Source: CAZLBV01 sp964557845 (GTDB taxonomy: Bacteria; Acidobacteriota; Aminicenantia; Aminicenantales; Aminicenantaceae). Taken from it: DNA of 64,000 nt. Made by a program: the position numbers and the translations under genes. Positions 60,777-64,000 of the stretch are shown in pieces (the first letter of the stretch is position 1; each line of letters starts with the position of its first letter). The stretch lies in the NCBI GenBank assembly GCA_964557845.1, contig CAZLBV010000215.1:4425-68424 (forward strand). Reading direction: 5' to 3'. The notes below the pieces were generated by a model. It searched no databases and was not told the DNA's origin. It saw nothing but the letters and a program-made list of their open reading frames with translations.

Positions 60777-62239
60777 GATTTTCTTCCCTGAACGACTACA
60801 TAATCACCTTTGTCATAGCCTTCCACTGGTTCTTCCAGTTCATCATTGGTGTATTTGGGATGTTTTGTCAAGGTCTGTACAAATTTCAGATCCTTGAAAC
60901 CTGCTTGCTTTAATAAGGAGATTGTTTCTCCAGTGGAAAGCCATCGGGTCCCTCGGATAAATTTGACTGGATAAGGATATTTGGGGGAAATTTCCGGGTC
61001 ATGCCGTCCGCGAAGATAGGCCAGATCATACATCATGGCATAAGAGCCTTCTCTAGTTAAATAAGAAATGACCACATGCCCTCCAGGTTTGAGAATACGG
61101 TAGGCCTCGTAGACCGCCTGCTGCGGATCTTTGGCATAGCTTAAAATAGTGCTCAGCAGGACCGTATCAAACATCCCGTTAGGAAAGGGTACCTTCTCGG
61201 CAGTTCCGATCTTAACTTCGATTCCTCTTTTTCTCGCCAGATCAGCCATTCCTTTGGCGGGTTCGACTCCATATTTTATTCCCAGTTTTGAAGCAAATAA
61301 ACCGCTTCCTACCCCGATACTTATAGCCTTTCCGGGATTTTTTAAAAATTGCTTTTCTGCCAGAAGCTCCGAATCAAAAATAATCCGGTTTTTATCAAAC
61401 CAGGCATCAAAATCCCCGGCTTCTTCTTCAAAAGCCGATGGCTGGAGAGGTTCAATTTTATGGTACAGGGGACCGTTTCCTGATCCAAGATTATCGGGAG
61501 CATTTTTAATGGCACGGAAAATATAATCTTTGGCAGCTTCGATCGAGTTATGGATATTCATCCCCTTGGCTAAGCCAGCGGTTATGGCGGCAGAGTAGGT
61601 GCATCCAGTTCCGTGGGTATTAACCGTATCGATTCTTTCAGATCTAAAATAATGATAAGAGCCCCCATCAAACAGAATGTCAACCGCCTCTTCTTCCTGA
61701 AGATGCCCTCCTTTCAGAAGCACATAGCGCGGGCCTTTTTTATGGATGATTTTAGAGGCTCTCTGGGCATCTTCGATATTCTTGATCGAGATCCCGCTGA
61801 TTATTTCCGCTTCAAGGACATTAGGAGTGACAAGATAAGCAATCGGCAGTAATTCTTCGATCAAGGATTTTTCTGCCTCTTTCTGCAGAAGACGGTCGGA
61901 GCTTTTGGCCACCATCACCGGATCGACCACCAAAATATTCAGTCCATATTTTTTTATTCTGTCTACAATGGTCTCTATTATTTCTTGATTGGAAACCATT
62001 CCTGTTTTTATCCCGTTGGGGCTGATATCTTTGATTACAGCATCAATCTGAGCACCGACTATTTCTGCAGGGATATCGTGGACAGCGTACACTCCTTTTG
62101 TATTTTGGGCGGTTACAGCGGTCAGCACCGACATCCCATAAACACTGAACGCATGAAATGTTTTCAGATCAGCTTGTATGCCTGCGCCGCCCCCTGAATC
62201 AGAACCTGCAATGGTAAGTGCTTTTCCCTCATAATTCAT
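60773..62239 (-). CDS. thiD: Fusion of HMP-phosphate kinase (ThiD) and class I methyltransferase
   Basis: A 488-residue two-domain protein from ATG 62239 (AAAGGTGAG site; a GTG nine bases earlier is in frame but too close). Residues 1-265 are ThiD: TIAGSDSGGGAGIQADLK near residue 10, QNTKGVYAV, VVDPVMVAKSSDRL, VLLKGGH and HGTGCTYSAAI (anion hole, catalytic Cys) near 210. Residues about 280-488 form a methyltransferase: WFDKNRIIFDSELLA, SIGVGSGLFASKLG (SAM loop), DTVLLSTILSYAKDP, RILKPGGHVV. ThiD phosphorylates hydroxymethylpyrimidine and its phosphate. The role of a methyltransferase joined to it is not known. TenA and a radical SAM gene follow in the operon. Confidence 0.9.
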   Translation of the reverse strand: MNYEGKALTIAGSDSGGGAGIQADLKTFHAFSVYGMSVLTAVTAQNTKGVYAVHDIPAEIVGAQIDAVIKDISPNGIKTGMVSNQEIIETIVDRIKKYGLNILVVDPVMVAKSSDRLLQKEAEKSLIEELLPIAYLVTPNVLEAEIISGISIKNIEDAQRASKIIHKKGPRYVLLKGGHLQEEEAVDILFDGGSYHYFRSERIDTVNTHGTGCTYSAAITAGLAKGMNIHNSIEAAKDYIFRAIKNAPDNLGSGNGPLYHKIEPLQPSAFEEEAGDFDAWFDKNRIIFDSELLAEKQFLKNPGKAISIGVGSGLFASKLGIKYGVEPAKGMADLARKRGIEVKIGTAEKVPFPNGMFDTVLLSTILSYAKDPQQAVYEAYRILKPGGHVVISYLTREGSYAMMYDLAYLRGRHDPEISPKYPYPVKFIRGTRWLSTGETISLLKQAGFKDLKFVQTLTKHPKYTNDELEEPVEGYDKGDYVVVQGRKS

Positions 62240-62377
62240 TTTTCTCACCTTTCATTATTGAATTGATCAAATTATGTATTATAAAGGAATAATAATATAA
62301 TAGTAAATCAAACTTTTGATCAATGCTGAGCCGTTTTTCTCCGGTTGGATGAACTGTTTTTTTGGAAGGCATTGGCT

Positions 62378-64000
62378 TTATGAGAACCCTAATAACTTTC
62401 CAACCTGATAAACAACGAAGGTTATAACACTGGCCATAGATAGGGACACGAGTAAGCTCATCAGCAGCCATTTAATACTTCTGGTTTCCTTCCAGGTTGC
62501 CCATACAGTGACAAGGCATGGCAGATAGAGCATATAGAAGGTTAGAAAAGAAAAAGCCGTTAGGGGTGTAATGGTTTGCACCAGATAATTCATAATGGTA
62601 TGGGAATCTGCCAGAGTCGTTTGTAAACCATATGTCATGGCTAGAGATGAGACAACGATTTCCTTGGCAGGGAGGGTAAAAATAAGCGCTGTGAGCATTT
62701 CCCCGCTGAGGCCGAAGGGCTGCCCAAATGGGTGTAGAAGGCTGACCATATGGCCAACTGCGGTTTGCTCAAAAGCAGAATCGGGCGGGAGATTGCCCAT
62801 AATCCAGATGATGATCATGGCAGGAGCAGCGATCATTACGGCCCTGCCGATAGTGTGCCCAACCTGGTGGATCAATGAACGCCGGATGACCTGCCCCCAT
62901 TTGGGTTTCCGGTAAGGGGGAAGTTCCATTACGAATCCGCCCGGTTCCCGTTTAAAAAAAATTCGGTTTAAGATCAGTGTCGCCAGAAGCATAGCCCCAA
63001 TACTTATAGCCAGGAAAGTCAATGTAACCGCCAAGGCATGATCTTTGAAGAAAAGGATGATAAGAGCCAATCCTGCTCCGAATCTCCCGTTACACAGTAT
63101 AAGCGGACTTGTGATAACAGCAATGATGCGGTCTTTAGCATTTTCAATAATACGGCAGGAAAGGACCCCGGTGACATTGCAGCCAAAACTCATCATTGCT
63201 ACCATGGTGTGTTTCCCTTGCGAGCCTACAACCCGCATCAGACGATCGGTGTTAAAGGCGATCCGTGGAATAAAACCGATATCTTCCAGCAGGCTGAAGG
63301 CTGTAAAAAAGATGATCATCGGAGGGAGCATCACGGCGATCACTGTTCCTGTGCCAAAAATAAGACCATCCACAAGAGAACCGATGAGCCACCAGGGTGC
63401 CTTCAGGTATTCTAAAAACTCACGTATTCTTTCTGCCAGCCAGGAAAAAGCCGTGGCCAGCATATGTGACGGAATATTTGCTCCTTGGATAGTGATCCAC
63501 AGTACCATAACAAGGATAGAAAGCATGATGGGCCAGGACCAGATCTTGTGGGTGATGATCCGGTCTGCCCGTTCCGTTATACTTTGTTCTTCAGGATGCT
63601 TGCGGTGAAAGGTCTGCTGGACTAAGTCATGAGCGAATTCAAACCGGCGGCGAACGATCTCGATTCGGGCATCGGGACGGGCAGCCTCCCTTAAGCGGTC
63701 TGCCCTCCTTACTAATGCTTTAACAGATTCTGGTTGAATAGATTTGCTGTCTTCACTAAGTATAGGGGAAGAAAGTTGGCCGGTTTTAAAGCAATTAATA
63801 ACCTCCGGATCATCTTCCAGCAACCTGAGGGCTATCCATCGTTTTTTCCCGTTAATATCCAGCTTGGCTAGATCTTTTTCTAGACTCTTTATGTACCCTT
63901 CGATAGTCAGCCCATAATCTACAGAGGCGGGATAGGTCATTTTGCGGCCTTCCGCCAACTCCACCATTGCTTTTTTTAGTTGAGGAAGGCCTTCTTCCTC
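62378..64000 (-). CDS. feoB: Ferrous iron transporter FeoB, C-terminal part (5' end cut by window)
   Basis: The minus-strand frame enters at the window edge (EEEGLPQLKK) and runs 540 codons to the stop at 62378. It lacks the N-terminal G domain, which would lie beyond the window. The visible part is the FeoB membrane domain: helices with Gate repeats (SLVDGLIFGTGTVIAVMLPPMI, FSLLEDIGFIPRIAFNTDRLM), the cysteine in FGCNVTGVLSCR and the C-terminal Gate near PAKEIVVSSLAMTYG. FeoB imports Fe2+ across the inner membrane. The 62240-62377 gap before thiD has only a TATAAT-like -10. Confidence 0.95.
   Translation of the reverse strand, partial: EEEGLPQLKKAMVELAEGRKMTYPASVDYGLTIEGYIKSLEKDLAKLDINGKKRWIALRLLEDDPEVINCFKTGQLSSPILSEDSKSIQPESVKALVRRADRLREAARPDARIEIVRRRFEFAHDLVQQTFHRKHPEEQSITERADRIITHKIWSWPIMLSILVMVLWITIQGANIPSHMLATAFSWLAERIREFLEYLKAPWWLIGSLVDGLIFGTGTVIAVMLPPMIIFFTAFSLLEDIGFIPRIAFNTDRLMRVVGSQGKHTMVAMMSFGCNVTGVLSCRIIENAKDRIIAVITSPLILCNGRFGAGLALIILFFKDHALAVTLTFLAISIGAMLLATLILNRIFFKREPGGFVMELPPYRKPKWGQVIRRSLIHQVGHTIGRAVMIAAPAMIIIWIMGNLPPDSAFEQTAVGHMVSLLHPFGQPFGLSGEMLTALIFTLPAKEIVVSSLAMTYGLQTTLADSHTIMNYLVQTITPLTAFSFLTFYMLYLPCLVTVWATWKETRSIKWLLMSLLVSLSMASVITFVVYQVGKLLGFS

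Noticed and set aside
62240..62377. TPP riboswitch in front of thiD
   Set aside because: No CTGAGA motif or matching stems; only a TATAAT-like -10 is visible.

Overview
The window is moderately AT-rich bacterial DNA, densely packed, with AGGAGG-type ribosome sites and many sigma-70-like promoters whose spacer is 17 bp. The gene content points to an anaerobic, diderm (outer-membrane) heterotroph: rubredoxin plus flavodiiron protein for oxygen removal, a sodium-pumping biotin decarboxylase, several Fe-S proteins, radical SAM enzymes, a minimal SufBC-type system, hemerythrin, FeoB, a TorF-like porin and lipopolysaccharide-type export genes. The phylum cannot be fixed from sequence alone; uncultured anaerobic lineages such as Aminicenantes are only a guess. 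No rRNA, tRNA, CRISPR array or intact insertion sequence was seen.

Layout. 1-5.2 kb: a truncated metal/cobalamin-type binding lipoprotein, divergent from rubredoxin-flavodiiron protein, then a GSDH-family beta-propeller protein, nikR and a palindrome-rich noncoding block. 5.2-16.4 kb: an aromatic-amino-acid-type decarboxylase, an unassigned nucleotidyltransferase, a biotin ligase next to the oadGAB sodium pump it would serve, then an operon of a rubredoxin-FTR fusion, a CPHC thioredoxin-like protein and the E1alpha, E1beta and E2 subunits of a 2-oxoacid dehydrogenase (a matching E3 lies alone at 56.6 kb). 16.5-21 kb: envelope glycan genes, including an overlapping GT2 / nucleotidyltransferase / kinase-HAD trio. 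21-27.2 kb: porin, SGNH hydrolase, M16 protease pair, TrmO and IlvE.

27.2-37.5 kb is the most coherent unusual region: about fourteen minus-strand genes behind a Fur-like gene with a near-consensus Fur box (DUF5320, tandem NifX domains, Mrp/NBP35 ATPase, CGGC protein, zinc ribbon, PLP lyase, metallo-beta-lactamase fold protein, two ferredoxin-bearing MinD ATPases, DUF4405-like membrane protein, IscU/NifU scaffold, radical SAM protein, DUF6125-like protein). It looks like an iron-responsive Fe-S/redox/sulfur maturation locus. A strongly foldable noncoding element sits inside it at 29.34-29.44 kb.

37.6-48.2 kb: queF, a DMT exporter, then a polysaccharide locus in decay, with intact GT-C, FkbM, methyltransferase-like and flippase genes mixed with a DegT aminotransferase pseudogene, a truncated second flippase, a frameshifted orphan gene and a deletion scar. 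Two near-identical promoter/leader copies suggest recombination. 48.5-52.2 kb is a giant surface protein. 52.4-64 kb holds iron and oxidative-stress genes (DUF488, ferritin-like VIT protein, hemerythrin, sufC-sufB), E3, a class A beta-lactamase-like protein, a thiamin-salvage operon with an unusual ThiD-methyltransferase fusion, TenA and a radical SAM paralogue, and the C-terminal part of FeoB.
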